Below are positions 8,109-17,117 of a DNA stretch of 59,681 nucleotides, piece after piece; positions within the stretch are counted from its first letter, which is position 1, and each line of letters starts with the position of its first letter. Source of the stretch: Spirochaetae bacterium HGW-Spirochaetae-5. Its GTDB lineage: Bacteria > Spirochaetota > UBA4802 > UBA5550. The stretch spans positions 1 through 59,681 of the forward strand of contig PGXT01000006.1 in the NCBI GenBank assembly GCA_002839285.1. The letters are read 5' to 3'. The translations under genes were made by a program, and so were the position numbers. The notes under the pieces were generated by a model, which was not told the DNA's origin, did not search any database, and saw nothing but the letters and a program-made list of their open reading frames with translations.

Positions 8109-8717
8109 ATGATATTTGTTATAAATGAAGAGAATCCTCAGCTCAGGCTGATAAATAAAACTGTAGAAATCCTTAAAGAGGGTGGTGTTATAGTTTTCCC
8201 CACAGATACAGTCTATGCCTACGGCTGTGATATAAAAGATAAACGCGCAATAGAAAGAATCTACCGTTTAAAAAAAATGGAGAAGCATAAACCTTTGAGT
8301 TTTATTTTTACAACTATATCGGACATTAATGATTATGCCAGGAATATATCCGATGATGCTTATAAAATAATGAAGAAAGCTTTGCCCGGGCCATATACTT
8401 TTATATTTAAAGCATCAAAGCTTGTCCCCAAAGTAGTTGTTACAAATCAGAAAACAGTAGGCGTTAGAATTCCCGATAATAACATCGCAATTGAAATTGT
8501 CAAGGCTCTCGGCAGGCCGCTTCTGGCTACAAGTGTAAGCAATCATGACGGTAGCTATATAGTAGAACCGAAAGATCTGGAAAAAATTTACCGGAATGAA
8601 GTGGATCTTGTTATCGACTGCGGCCCTAAAATATCCTCCCCTTCAACGGTAATCGATATGACCGGAGAAACCTTTCGTGTTATAAGAGAGGGGAAAGGCG
8701 AAATATTCTTTACATGA
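8109..8717 (+). CDS. Sua5/YciO/YrdC-domain protein (possible threonylcarbamoyl-AMP synthase)
   Basis: 202 aa, a single YrdC domain. Key features are GGVIVFPTDTVYAYGCD, then RIYRLKKMEKHKPLSF, LPGPYTFIFKASKLVPK, VGVRIPDN, LLATSVS and the C-terminal PSTVIDMTGETFRVIREGKG. YrdC-fold enzymes make threonylcarbamoyl-adenylate from Thr, bicarbonate and ATP for tRNA t6A37. The spacing and the LPGPYTFI-x-KASK-x-VPK segment resemble YciO more than TsaC, so the true t6A role is not certain. There is no clear Shine-Dalgarno before the ATG; a TATATA box lies about 12-17 nt upstream, so the leader may be very short. Confidence 0.88.
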   Translation: MIFVINEENPQLRLINKTVEILKEGGVIVFPTDTVYAYGCDIKDKRAIERIYRLKKMEKHKPLSFIFTTISDINDYARNISDDAYKIMKKALPGPYTFIFKASKLVPKVVVTNQKTVGVRIPDNNIAIEIVKALGRPLLATSVSNHDGSYIVEPKDLEKIYRNEVDLVIDCGPKISSPSTVIDMTGETFRVIREGKGEIFFT

Positions 8718-8870
8718 GAAGCACTATCTATTCTTCTGTATTTAAATGAACTTCTTTAGTTAATCAATGAATAACCGATGTTTTAAATAACCGGTAATAT
8801 TTAACCATTTAAACAGGTTTTTACCAACCGGTATGTTATGAATGACTTTACAATTATTGAGAGGTGTAAA

Positions 8871-9197
8871 ATGTCAGAAGGATTTATGAGTTTCCTCAGA
8901 GTGGTAAAAGCGATTGTTTTATATGTCGGCCTTGGTGCCGTTGTGGCTTTTATATTTTATAATTTAAAAAGACGTGACCTTTTCGGGGGTTATATAGGCG
9001 GGCTTGTTGTAGGTGTAATCGGAGCTTTAATAGGCGGACTAGTTCTTGATAGCATTTTTTATGATAAGATCGTAGCAATTCTCGATTTTCTTTCAAGAGG
9101 TGCAGGTGTTAATCTTATTGCCGGTTTTCTTGGAGCTTACGCTGCATTATATATAATGAACAGATTAAATCACAACAGAGAAAGAAAAAAGTATTAA
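8871..9197 (+). CDS. Small Gly-rich membrane protein
   Basis: 108 aa. The frame is open from an ATG at 8838, but GAGAGGTG lies 5 nt before the ATG at 8871, so the start is placed there. Three hydrophobic helices are visible: VVKAIVLYVGLGAVVAFIFY, then the Gly-rich GGYIGGLVVGVIGALIGGLV, then IAGFLGAYAALYIM, followed by a basic tail HNRERKKY. The glycine pattern resembles small transglycosylase-associated (GlsB/YeaQ-like) membrane proteins, but I cannot assign the family firmly. It is followed after 8 bp by an envelope gene on the same strand. Confidence 0.7.
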   Translation: MSEGFMSFLRVVKAIVLYVGLGAVVAFIFYNLKRRDLFGGYIGGLVVGVIGALIGGLVLDSIFYDKIVAILDFLSRGAGVNLIAGFLGAYAALYIMNRLNHNRERKKY

Positions 9198-9205
9198 TAT
9201 CAGTT

Positions 9206-9841
9206 ATGAATAAAAATATAGTTATATGTTTTTTTATTACTGCCTGCCTGTTGTTTTTATCTGCGGAGGATTCTTCTGCAGGTGTACGGAGAATGCTCGG
9301 GCCCAACATTACAATGTCATGGGCCTCCTCTTATCTTGAAATTCAGTCAGGTTCCATAACGGTCCGGGACGATACCAATTGGGACTATGCTACTGCTCCG
9401 GGATGGTTTTTTGATTATCTTATGACCCCATATATTTCCTTAAGAACAAACTGGTTTTTTTACCCCACTTCACTAAATAGTAATATCAGAGATTTTAATA
9501 AAACAAACGGTCAGGTACCGCTCCATGAAGCTGGATTTTCCGTGTTGAGGCATTTTAATCTGAAACCGCTGAATCCATGGTTTGGAGCAGGTCCATTTCT
9601 GCAGTTTGCTACACTTGATGATGTTAATACTTATATTGTTCATGCTGTATTGTCTGTAGGTTTTGATTATGAAATAAGTGATGATGTATATTTTTGCCCT
9701 GAATTGATGTGGGGGATAGGCGCAAGAATTATAAGCAAAAATGAAGGGGAGGATGTGCAGATAGACGTCCCCACAGGGAGAGGGTTTTCCAGCAGTGGTT
9801 TTATTGTTTTTTTAAAGCTGGGTGTAGGGAGAGTTTTTTAA
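9206..9841 (+). CDS. Predicted outer-membrane beta-barrel-like protein
   Basis: 211 aa with a cleavable signal peptide (about residues 1-26, ending SAEDSSAG). The mature part alternates polar and aromatic residues in short beta strands (SWASSYLEIQSGSITV, SLRTNWFFYP, HAVLSVGFDYEIS, DVYFCPELMWGIGARI). It ends in a hydrophobic strand FIVFLKLGVGRVF with terminal Phe, the usual barrel-insertion signal. No named family is recognised. It follows the small membrane protein by 8 bp and precedes a lipoprotein by about 27 bp, so the three are probably one envelope operon. Confidence 0.65.
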   Translation: MNKNIVICFFITACLLFLSAEDSSAGVRRMLGPNITMSWASSYLEIQSGSITVRDDTNWDYATAPGWFFDYLMTPYISLRTNWFFYPTSLNSNIRDFNKTNGQVPLHEAGFSVLRHFNLKPLNPWFGAGPFLQFATLDDVNTYIVHAVLSVGFDYEISDDVYFCPELMWGIGARIISKNEGEDVQIDVPTGRGFSSSGFIVFLKLGVGRVF

Positions 9842-9868
9842 AATAATACTTAAATTCAAGCGGTGGTT

Positions 9869-10435
9869 ATGAAAAGAGAGTTATTTTCAATTATATGTAT
9901 AGCAATGCTGACTTCATGTGTCAGTAGTCCTGTATATTTTAACAAATCAGAAATAGATAAAAAAAAATCAAAAATTGCAGTACTCCCGTTCCGTGATTAC
10001 AACAGTAATGACGGGAATAATTCCGGGGAGCTTGTAAGAAGTCTTTTCGAACAGAAGCTCTTACATAAACGATTCAGTGTCATTGAAATTGAGAAAACTT
10101 CGTCAAGTGTTGATTATACGGTTTTAAAAAAGAATGAGTATCCCGGGAGCTGGATTATTGAAACAGGTAATCAGCTTGGCGCTGATTATATGATTTATGG
10201 TTCTGTCCATGATTACAGAGTATATCAGAATTTAACATCCTTTTTATATATTTTTTCCTGGCTTGAGGTTACGTCATCAGTGGGTATTACTGCCAGAATG
10301 GTTTCATGTAAAACAGGGGAGGTGGTCTGGTCCGGTTCTTTTTCAAGGGCTTCATATACTTTTAATGATGCTGCATCTGAAGCTGTTTATGCACTTATCC
10401 GGACAATAAAGCTTAATTCTGTAATATCAGAATAA
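9869..10435 (+). CDS. Lipoprotein with CsgG/LpoB-like fold
   Basis: 188 aa from the ATG at 9869; a GTG two codons earlier (9863) is also possible. The N-terminus is a lipoprotein signal (FSIICIAMLTSC) with lipid-anchored Cys after Leu-Thr-Ser. The body has KKKSKIAVLPFRDYN, the QLGADYMIYGSVHDYR strand-turn and CKTGEVVWSGSFSRAS. This is the alpha/beta pattern of CsgG, LpoB and GNA1162-type periplasmic lipoproteins. It may help assemble or stabilise the barrel encoded just upstream; that link is inference from gene order. Confidence 0.72.
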   Translation: MKRELFSIICIAMLTSCVSSPVYFNKSEIDKKKSKIAVLPFRDYNSNDGNNSGELVRSLFEQKLLHKRFSVIEIEKTSSSVDYTVLKKNEYPGSWIIETGNQLGADYMIYGSVHDYRVYQNLTSFLYIFSWLEVTSSVGITARMVSCKTGEVVWSGSFSRASYTFNDAASEAVYALIRTIKLNSVISE

Positions 10436-10548
10436 TAAAATAAATCTCTGTAGTAAATAAAAAAATGGAACTGTCCATAAAGGGGCGGCATTTTTATTCA
10501 CCGCAACAGTGGGGCAATGAATAAAAAATTTACAGTCAGTAAATGTAT

Positions 10549-10591
10549 AATAATTAAAAAATCCCGCTGTCGACGGGATTTTTTAATTATT
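10549..10591. terminator. Bidirectional Rho-independent terminator
   Basis: Perfect 18-bp inverted repeat (arms 10549-10566 and 10574-10591, loop CTGTCGA) with A/T tracts on both sides of a GC core. It separates the plus-strand envelope operon from the convergent minus-strand gene at 10619. Just before it, at about 10490-10530, is another imperfect hairpin with TTTTTATTCA and TGAATAAAAAA arms. Confidence 0.9.
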
Positions 10592-10618
10592 ATAATATCC
10601 GGTTATTCTTAAATATAA

Positions 10619-10843
10619 TTATGCGGCAAACATATCAACAGATTTAACTTCGGAAATAGGAATGCTCTGGCGGTTATGGTAATTATCTATTGTGACAATC
10701 ATATCATCAATAATTTCACGATTCTTATATAATTCTACTTCTGTACCATCAGTTAATACAACTACAATGTCCAGGCCTTTTATATCGAGATATTTCTCAA
10801 GCAATTCCCTGAATGATTTACTCTTTACTTTTGTTTCTTTCAT
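10619..10843 (-). CDS. Small conserved-looking protein of unknown function
   Basis: 74 aa. The sequence is soluble, with a predicted N-terminal helix (SFRELLEKYLDIKG) followed by short beta strands (LDIVVVLTDGTEVELYKNRE, MIVTIDN, SIPISEVKSVDMFA). The strand pattern is reminiscent of small beta-barrel (Sm-like) or regulatory domains, but there is no diagnostic motif. GGAGCG stands 7 nt before the ATG and a strong terminator follows, so the gene is very likely real. Confidence 0.65.
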   Translation of the reverse strand: MKETKVKSKSFRELLEKYLDIKGLDIVVVLTDGTEVELYKNREIIDDMIVTIDNYHNRQSIPISEVKSVDMFAA

Positions 10844-10979
10844 TAATCCGCTCCGATGATAAGTTATGTCACATATACTTTATCGGCAGTAATGGTTTTT
10901 ACATAATAATTTTTTTATAGTAGAAGATGAATATATTAAAAAAACATGATTATTTTAAGAGAGGAACAGTGATGGTATC

Positions 10980-11058
10980 TGCTCATAAACTGGTGTAGAA
11001 ACTGTTCTACGCCTTGCCAGTGACGCGGCGCAGATAAAATAACACCGGATTTTGAGCA
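10980..11058. repeat. Family C repeat, copy 1 (terminal inverted repeats)
   Basis: The left end TGCTCATAAACTGGTGT (10980-10996) and right end ACACCGGATTTTGAGCA are inverted copies. The interior has a TAGAAACTGTTCTA palindrome and GACGCGGCGCAGATAAAAT. The ends match the copies at 18001-18080 and 41837-41915 and, more weakly, those at 26457, 47050 and 49752. Confidence 0.75.
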
Positions 11059-11081
11059 GTAACCAATGATTTGGGAAATTT

Positions 11082-11114
11082 AAAAAAACCGGTTGTCTTA
11101 GTCACAACCGGTTT
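11082..11114 (-). terminator. Terminator of the DEAD-box helicase gene
   Basis: Arms AAACCGGTTGT (11086-11096) and ACAACCGGTTT (11104-11114), seven-base loop, and a run of seven A on the plus strand (U-tract for minus-strand transcripts) at 11082-11088. It lies just after the helicase stop codon. Confidence 0.9.
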
Positions 11115-11120
11115 CCTTTA

Positions 11121-12830
11121 TTAGTATTTCTTTTTTCGCCGGGTCTCTCCGGATGGTTTCCCGGAAAAACCTCTGTCTTTACCCGGTTTTTCTCTATCCG
11201 GTCTTGGTCTGTCAGATGTTTCTCTTCTGGGTCTGTCCCTTTCAGGTTTATCTTTGGAGTCATTCGCTCTCTGAACGATGGTTTTTCTTTCGCCCTCTTT
11301 GTTATTGAAACTTTTAAGAATCAGTTCGGCATCTTCAAAAGGCACAGTCAGGAAAGAGAAACTCTCCATGACTTTTACATCTTCTATACTGCCGGCTCTA
11401 ACAGTTGTTTCGTTGGTGATCATCTTTATCAGTGATCTTGTCGATATGCCATCTTTTCTTCCGAGAGAGACAAAGAGCCTTGATGTTCCTTTTCTGTCTA
11501 CAGAGACTTCATTTATATTTTTATACTGTTTTTCGTTCAGCTGATCCTGGAATGAGTATTTAAGAATAGCTGCGAGTACTTCAACGGGATCGCTCTCTTT
11601 AAGTATCGTTTCAGCAGTTTTTAAATACTCGGTATGAGTTTTTTCTTCAATTATCTTTAATACTTCAGCCTGTATTCTGGACTTTTTGATTTTTATTATA
11701 TCGGAAGCGCCCGGTATTTTTTCTTTTCGAATTGTTGTTTTTGCGATTTTCTGAATGAACATAAGTTTTCTGTATTCATCAGGGCTTATGAAGGTAATCG
11801 CAATACCTTTCTTACCTGCACGGCCTGTTCTACCTATTCTGTGAACATAAGCTTCCGGATCCTGAGGCAGAGAGTAGTTTATAACATGGGAAAGATTGTT
11901 AACGTCAATTCCGCGAGCGGCAACATCTGTTGCTACAAGTATACTTGTTCTTCTTTTTTTGAATTTATCCAGAGTTCTCTCTCTCTGATGCTGAGATAAA
12001 TCTCCATGTATCCCTTCAGCGCTGTAACCGCGGTCAACGAGTTTGTTTACAAGTTCATCGACTGCAACTTTGGTTCTGCAGAAAACAAGACCGTAAAAAT
12101 CAATTTCCATATCTATAATACGGCTTAAAGATTCAACTTTATCTGAATTTGCCACTTCGAAATATATCTGGTCTGTAAGCTCGGCTGTGAGCTGAATATT
12201 CTTTGTGATAACAGTTTTAAATTCTTTCATATGCTTTTTTGCGATTTTCAGAATGCTGTCATGCATAGTCGCGGAAAACAGAAGAGTTTTTCTGTTGGGA
12301 TTGGTTTTGCGGAGTATCTCTTCAACTTCGTCAATAAAACCCATGTTCAGCATTTCGTCAGCTTCATCAAGAACAACATATGATACATCGGCAAGATCTA
12401 TACTTCTTCTTTTTATATGGTCATTGATTCTTCCAGGGGTACCTACAACAATATCCACACCGCTGTTCAGTTTGCGTATCTGATCTATTATGGACTGACC
12501 GCCGTAAACCGGGATTATCTGGAGTTTCTTTTTTCCTTTGAATGAGTTAAGCTCTTCAGATACCTGAATTGCCAGTTCACGAGTGGGAACCAGTATAAGC
12601 GCCTGTACTTTTTTAGTTCCGTTATAATTGATTCTTTCAAGTATGGGGAGTCCGAATGCAGCGGTTTTTCCGGTTCCAGTCTGCGCCTGTCCAACTATAT
12701 CTACGTCTTCCTTAAGCAGTATGGGAATAATTTTTTCCTGAATTTCTGTAGGTTCTTCAAAACCCTTTTTTTTCAGCTCTTTGAGGATGTCTTCTGATAG
12801 TCCGAGATCTTTAAATTTTTCTAAGTTCAT
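11121..12830 (-). CDS. deaD: DEAD-box ATP-dependent RNA helicase (DeaD/CsdA type)
   Basis: 569 aa. All core motifs are present in order: Q motif (GFEEPTEIQEKIIP), motif I AQTGTGKTAAFG, PTRELAIQV, DEAD in VVLDEADEMLN, SAT in LLFSATMHD, and HRIGRTGRAGKKG. After the RecA-like pair comes a DbpA-type RNA-binding fold (SRLFVSLGRKDGIS to VPFEDAELILKSF, about residues 440-515). The tail is strongly basic and Arg/Pro/Asp-rich, ending RRKKKY. Such enzymes unwind structured RNA in ribosome assembly, mRNA turnover and cold adaptation. AGGAAG precedes the ATG. It is monocistronic with its own terminator. Confidence 0.95.
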   Translation of the reverse strand: MNLEKFKDLGLSEDILKELKKKGFEEPTEIQEKIIPILLKEDVDIVGQAQTGTGKTAAFGLPILERINYNGTKKVQALILVPTRELAIQVSEELNSFKGKKKLQIIPVYGGQSIIDQIRKLNSGVDIVVGTPGRINDHIKRRSIDLADVSYVVLDEADEMLNMGFIDEVEEILRKTNPNRKTLLFSATMHDSILKIAKKHMKEFKTVITKNIQLTAELTDQIYFEVANSDKVESLSRIIDMEIDFYGLVFCRTKVAVDELVNKLVDRGYSAEGIHGDLSQHQRERTLDKFKKRRTSILVATDVAARGIDVNNLSHVINYSLPQDPEAYVHRIGRTGRAGKKGIAITFISPDEYRKLMFIQKIAKTTIRKEKIPGASDIIKIKKSRIQAEVLKIIEEKTHTEYLKTAETILKESDPVEVLAAILKYSFQDQLNEKQYKNINEVSVDRKGTSRLFVSLGRKDGISTRSLIKMITNETTVRAGSIEDVKVMESFSFLTVPFEDAELILKSFNNKEGERKTIVQRANDSKDKPERDRPRRETSDRPRPDREKPGKDRGFSGKPSGETRRKKKY

Positions 12831-12963
12831 CTATTCTTCCTGTTTTAATATATGACCATGAGAATATATGCCCTTTAAAATACAATAAGTTTTTAGAGTT
12901 ATGACGAAATCTGTGTGAATATCGGTATCACTTCAGAATCGGGGAGGGTTCGTTAATGAGGTT

Positions 12964-13030
12964 TTATCCGGTATTTAACAAAAAAAACTGCTTATAATCA
13001 GATTAAGTTTATTTGTTAAATACCGGATAA
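12964..13030. repeat. Long-loop inverted repeat with 19-bp perfect arms
   Basis: Left arm 12964-12982 (TTATCCGGTATTTAACAAA) and right arm 13012-13030 are exact inverted copies separated by 29 AT-rich bases. It lies just after the dedA stop codon. The loop is too long for a standard terminator. It could stabilise mRNA 3' ends, bind a protein, or be a small non-autonomous element. Confidence 0.75.
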
Positions 13031-13041
13031 TTATTCGAAGA

Positions 13042-13674
13042 TTATCCGGCAATCTTTTTCCTGTTCATTGCGAATTTGTAAATCAGGAATAATACAAATA
13101 TCAAAAACAGAATAACAGCCGCTATCGATATATCCTTGTAATACTCTTTCATTAAATCCTGCTGTGCATATAAAAAATAACCCAGCAATGCAAGAATTAT
13201 ATTCCATATTGATGAACCTATGAAAGTATACAAAAGAAAATCTTTCATTTTCATTCCGGCGATACCTGCCGGAATTGAAATCAATTGCCGCACGGCCGGA
13301 ACAAGTCTTCCTATAAGTGTGGACATAATTCCGTATTTTAAAAAGAAAGCTTCGGATTTTTCTATTGATTCTTTTTTTATAAGCATCATGTGAGCTAATT
13401 TTGTCTCAGCGAGAGTATAGATAACCTTCCTCCCCAGAGTTTTAGCCAGATAATAATTTACGAGTGCTCCGATAATACAGCCTGCTGAAGCTGATAGAAC
13501 AACCAGGTATATGTTTAATTCACCGTTTGCAGCTTTCCATGCTGCAGGGGGGACAACAATTTCGGAAGGGAAGGGTATAAAAGAACTCTCGACTGTCATT
13601 AACAGAAATACAGTAGCGTAATTGATGTTATCCATATATAATGCTACGAGACCGGATATGTAGTTCAATATCAT
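13042..13674 (-). CDS. DedA-family (VTT/SNARE-associated domain) membrane protein
   Basis: 210 aa from the ATG at 13674, which has GGAGGAAC 4 nt before it. The frame is open upstream to 13767, but that extension has no ribosome site. DedA hallmarks are the reentrant ESSFIPFPSEIVVPPAAW segment, SASAGCIIGALVNYYLAKTL, GRLVPAVRQLISIPAGIAGM with the conserved Arg residues, and GSSIWNIILALLGYFL. DedA proteins act in inner-membrane lipid recycling (for example undecaprenyl phosphate) and proton-motive-force maintenance. Which lipid this one handles is not readable. It lies downstream of hppA but behind a terminator. Confidence 0.9.
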   Translation of the reverse strand: MILNYISGLVALYMDNINYATVFLLMTVESSFIPFPSEIVVPPAAWKAANGELNIYLVVLSASAGCIIGALVNYYLAKTLGRKVIYTLAETKLAHMMLIKKESIEKSEAFFLKYGIMSTLIGRLVPAVRQLISIPAGIAGMKMKDFLLYTFIGSSIWNIILALLGYFLYAQQDLMKEYYKDISIAAVILFLIFVLFLIYKFAMNRKKIAG

Positions 13675-13765
13675 TGAAGTTCCTCCATTTTTGTCACATT
13701 CTTTCAGGTAGATGTAATTGCAAGAAAAATTATAATTTTCAGGGGAATATAATAGAGGGGGAGAC

Positions 13766-13795
13766 AAAAAAGGCTGCCCGTGAAGGGCAGCCTTT
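13766..13795 (-). terminator. Terminator of hppA
   Basis: Arms AAAGGCTGCCC (13769-13779) and GGGCAGCCTTT (13785-13795) with a five-base loop. The six A residues at 13766-13771 give the U-tract for minus-strand transcription. It is 33 nt after the hppA stop and separates hppA from dedA. Confidence 0.88.
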
Positions 13796-13827
13796 AAAGC
13801 TTAATCAGCAGAAGCTGAAAATGTTTT

Positions 13828-16143
13828 TTATAGTGAAGCCCAGACTATAACACCTGCAAATACAACAGAAACCATAGTCATAAGTTTTATAAGAATGTTA
13901 AGAGCAGGACCGGCTGTATCTTTGAAAGGGTCACCAACAGTGTCTCCTGTTACAGCAGCTTTGTGTGCATCATTTTTCTTGCCGCCGAAGTTTCCTTTTT
14001 CAATGTGTTTCTTAGCATTGTCCCATGCTCCACCAGCGTTGTTAAGCATAACCGCAAGAGCAAAACCTGTTGTTAAACCACCAACAAGAAGACCCATAAC
14101 ACCGGCAACTCCAATTGTTACACCTGTTAAGATAGGAACAATGATTGCAAGGAGTGAAGGGAGGATCATCTCTTTCTGTGCGCCAGCTGTAGATATTGAT
14201 ACACATGAAGCGTAATCAGGCTTGCCTGTACCTTCCATGATTCCAGGAATCTCTCTGAACTGACGTCTTACTTCGTCAACCATAGCTGCAGCAGCACGTC
14301 CAACAGCTTTCATTGACATAGCGCAGAATACGAATGCCATCATACCGCCAAGGAAGAGACCGCAGATGATCTTAGGATTCATAAGTGTAAGGTCATAAGC
14401 TGCTGTGAAGTCAGCAATTTTAGCCGCTGAAAGCTGAACAGCTGTGATACCTTTAAGATGAAGAGCTGCTACTTTGTCAGCATCAAGAGCATCTTTTGAG
14501 AACATGTAATTTCCAACCTGAATCATCTTTTCGGGAGCATCAACTGCAAATCTTCCAAGCCAGATACGAAGCTCTTCGATGTATGCAGATAAAAGCGCCA
14601 TTGCTGTAAGAGCAGCAGAACCGATTGCAAAACCTTTACCGGTTGCAGCAGTTGTGTTTCCAAGCATATCAAGTGCGTCTGTTCTTTCACGAACGACAGG
14701 ATCAAGTTTAGCCATTTCAGCGTTTCCGCCCGCGTTATCCGCGATAGGACCGTAAGCGTCTGTTGCAAGTGTGATTCCAAGAGTAGAAAGCATACCTACT
14801 GCAGCAAAACCGATACCATAAAGGCCCTGTGCCATATCTGTAAATCCCCCTGCAAAACCGAATGCGCAGAGAATACCAACAATAATTGTAAGAACCGGGA
14901 TACCTACTGAGTACATACCAACAGCAAGTCCTTCGATTATAACAGTTGCATGACCCATAGGAGCCTGTGCAGCTATACCTTTTGTAGGAGCGTATTCGTC
15001 AGATGTATAGTACTCTGTTGCCTGTCCGATGATAAGACCGGCAAGAAGACCAGCTATAACAGAACCGAATATACCCCATGTTATGAAGTTTATATTAGCC
15101 ATAAACGCAAGAGCAGCAAGAATAAGAGCTGAACTTACCCATACTCCGATATTAAGAGAGAAAAGAAGGTTTTTCATTGTCGCTTTCTCTTTTGTGCGAA
15201 CAAGGAAAATACCTACTATAGAGAATATTATACCCATACCTGCAATAATCATAGGAGCAAGAATCGCTCTTAATCCGCCGAATGTAGCAGAGTTCCACTC
15301 AACCCATGGAAGAGCAGCACCAAGACATGCTGTTGCAAGGATAGATCCGCAGTATGATTCGTAAAGGTCGGCTCCCATACCGGCAACGTCACCTACGTTG
15401 TCACCAACGTTATCTGCAATTGTAGCAGGGTTTCTGGGATCATCCTCGGGAATACCGGCTTCAACTTTACCAACAAGGTCAGCTCCAACGTCTGCTGCTT
15501 TTGTAAATATACCGCCACCAACACGGGCAAAAAGAGCCTGAGTAGAAGCACCCATACCGAATGTAATCATGGTTGTAGTGATTTCCACATATTTGTGGTG
15601 TGTGTCAATTCCTGCAGGAACAATAGTAAGACCGATGAATGTTAATCCATTAGCCATATGCTCTGCTGTGTAGATAACTTTATCAAGAAGGATATACCAT
15701 AATGATATATCAAGAAGACCGAAACCAACAACAACAAGACCCATAACCGCACCTGAACGGAATGCAACCTGCAGTCCTCTGTTAAGAGACTCGGATGCTC
15801 CCTGTGCTGTTCTGTTTGATGCGTTAGTTGCAGTTTTCATTCCAAGGTATCCGCAGAGACCTGAGAAAAAACCACCTGTAAGGAAGGCTATCGGAACAAA
15901 GGGATTCTGGATTCCGAAAAATGCCAGCGCTACAAAGATAGCAGCAAGTATAGCAAAAACTATACCAACAACTTTGTACTGACGGTAGAGGTAGGCATAC
16001 GCCCCTTCTTTAACGTGACCTGCGATTTCGACCATTAGATCATTACCCGGATTTGCTTTCATCATCATTTTGTAGAATACATAAGCAAATACCAGAGCGG
16101 TGAATGATGCTACTGGTGCGATGTAGAATAACATCTCATTCAT
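13828..16143 (-). CDS. hppA: Membrane-bound K+-dependent pyrophosphatase, ion-pumping
   Basis: 771 aa, about 16 membrane helices. The PPi site is intact: [20 protein letters not shown], then [37 protein letters not shown], and the C-terminal [17 protein letters not shown]. The sequence [11 protein letters not shown] has Ala at the position that distinguishes K+-dependent enzymes (K+-independent ones have Lys). The enzyme hydrolyses PPi in the cytosol and exports H+ or Na+; which ion cannot be decided by eye. It is longer than average because of an insertion around residues 545-600 ([15 protein letters not shown]...). It probably conserves energy from PPi made in biosynthesis. Confidence 0.96.
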   Translation of the reverse strand: MNEMLFYIAPVASFTALVFAYVFYKMMMKANPGNDLMVEIAGHVKEGAYAYLYRQYKVVGIVFAILAAIFVALAFFGIQNPFVPIAFLTGGFFSGLCGYLGMKTATNASNRTAQGASESLNRGLQVAFRSGAVMGLVVVGFGLLDISLWYILLDKVIYTAEHMANGLTFIGLTIVPAGIDTHHKYVEITTTMITFGMGASTQALFARVGGGIFTKAADVGADLVGKVEAGIPEDDPRNPATIADNVGDNVGDVAGMGADLYESYCGSILATACLGAALPWVEWNSATFGGLRAILAPMIIAGMGIIFSIVGIFLVRTKEKATMKNLLFSLNIGVWVSSALILAALAFMANINFITWGIFGSVIAGLLAGLIIGQATEYYTSDEYAPTKGIAAQAPMGHATVIIEGLAVGMYSVGIPVLTIIVGILCAFGFAGGFTDMAQGLYGIGFAAVGMLSTLGITLATDAYGPIADNAGGNAEMAKLDPVVRERTDALDMLGNTTAATGKGFAIGSAALTAMALLSAYIEELRIWLGRFAVDAPEKMIQVGNYMFSKDALDADKVAALHLKGITAVQLSAAKIADFTAAYDLTLMNPKIICGLFLGGMMAFVFCAMSMKAVGRAAAAMVDEVRRQFREIPGIMEGTGKPDYASCVSISTAGAQKEMILPSLLAIIVPILTGVTIGVAGVMGLLVGGLTTGFALAVMLNNAGGAWDNAKKHIEKGNFGGKKNDAHKAAVTGDTVGDPFKDTAGPALNILIKLMTMVSVVFAGVIVWASL

Positions 16144-16671
16144 TATTCATAACTCCTTAGATTTTTTGAATAAAGAGAAATCTCTTTATTTCTTTTAAAA
16201 TTTTGACCTGCTATTAACAGGATGTTAAGGATTTTTCAAAACAGGCCGTAATATTCTATTCCGGTTCCCTGTTTAACAAATAAAGAAAAATCCTTTTCCC
16301 GATATAATAGACTTAATGCTTTATGATTATAAGTTATTGAAAACTATAACCATAACAAAGTTTTTTCAGCAGGCTATAAGTGACGTTAAAGCTGAAGTGT
16401 CAATTTCTATCCTGCTCTATTCCAAAATAAAAAATGTGACTTTTTTTAATTACTAAAGGTTGATTTAAGGTTCTGATGTCAATAAAAAAATTGGACGTAA
16501 AAGTAGGGCTATGTAAATAAATTATCAGTTTACATGCTGCGAGTTCGAAGCGGGGATAAAGTAAAATTCTTCCCCATTATGTATAATCAACTATATTTTG
16601 TACCGCTCTCAAAAATGCAATTATTTTTTAAATGATATTAAAAAATAATAAAATTAATCCCTTTGATTTTA
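16144..16671. other. 528-bp AT-rich gap upstream of hppA, no gene seen
   Basis: No ORF with a ribosome site and no strong hairpin is found on either strand. The region should hold the hppA promoter on the minus strand and the 3' end of the small gene at 16672, but I could not pick a convincing promoter. A stretch at about 16520-16600 vaguely resembles a decayed family C repeat. Confidence 0.4.
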
Positions 16672-16815
16672 TTATTTTTTGCTGTTTAATTCTTTTTGAT
16701 AAGCTTTCCATCCCGGGCACCATTTTGTATGCCATCTCCAGATTTTAGACATGATGCTGTGCGGATTCTTCTCGGCCTTTAATCTCATTGAGCATGTTTC
16801 ACATTTAGCTCCCAT
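16672..16815 (-). CDS. 47-aa Cys- and Trp-rich small protein
   Basis: The translation begins MGAKCETCSMRLKAEKNPHS and ends with a WRWHTKWCPGWKAY segment plus a short basic tail. AGAGGAG lies 8 nt before the ATG, an excellent ribosome site. Similar tiny proteins with CDTC-M-x(n)-WRWHxxWCPGWKAY occur in other anaerobes as I recall them, which supports a conserved family of unknown function. Three Cys (CETC and WCPGW) could bind metal or act as redox thiols. It lies alone upstream of hppA on the same strand. Confidence 0.75.
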   Translation of the reverse strand: MGAKCETCSMRLKAEKNPHSIMSKIWRWHTKWCPGWKAYQKELNSKK

Positions 16816-16985
16816 GATATAATCTCCTCTTAATATTGAATTCACCGGATTTTAAAAATTATTCAGGATACCTGTTTTCCTTAAATCCCGGGTTTATAAA
16901 CGGTTATTATTAAGTATGATTCTGAACTGAAGTCAATTATAATAATTCCGATGAAAAATTGCTACGGGAATTATCATCAGCAGCA

Positions 16986-17030
16986 GATTATTTCCGGGGG
17001 TGCGTATGCTTCGCGCTGTGCACCAGGATA
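16986..17030. repeat. Family A repeat, copy 4 (short)
   Basis: Contains CCGGGGGTGCGTATGCTTCG followed by CGCTGTGCACC, the typical family A words joined without a central insertion. The flanks are ATTATTT and GGATATAT. The rest of the 16816-17117 gap is AT-rich; a possible minus-35 TTGACT at 17074 has only a weak minus-10 partner before the hydrolase gene. Confidence 0.65.
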
Positions 17031-17117
17031 TATATTACCATCATTTCTTTGAATAGTCTTAAAATTAATAAACTTGACTGTATACATTGAATTCAATAGT
17101 TAAATACAGGAATTTAT

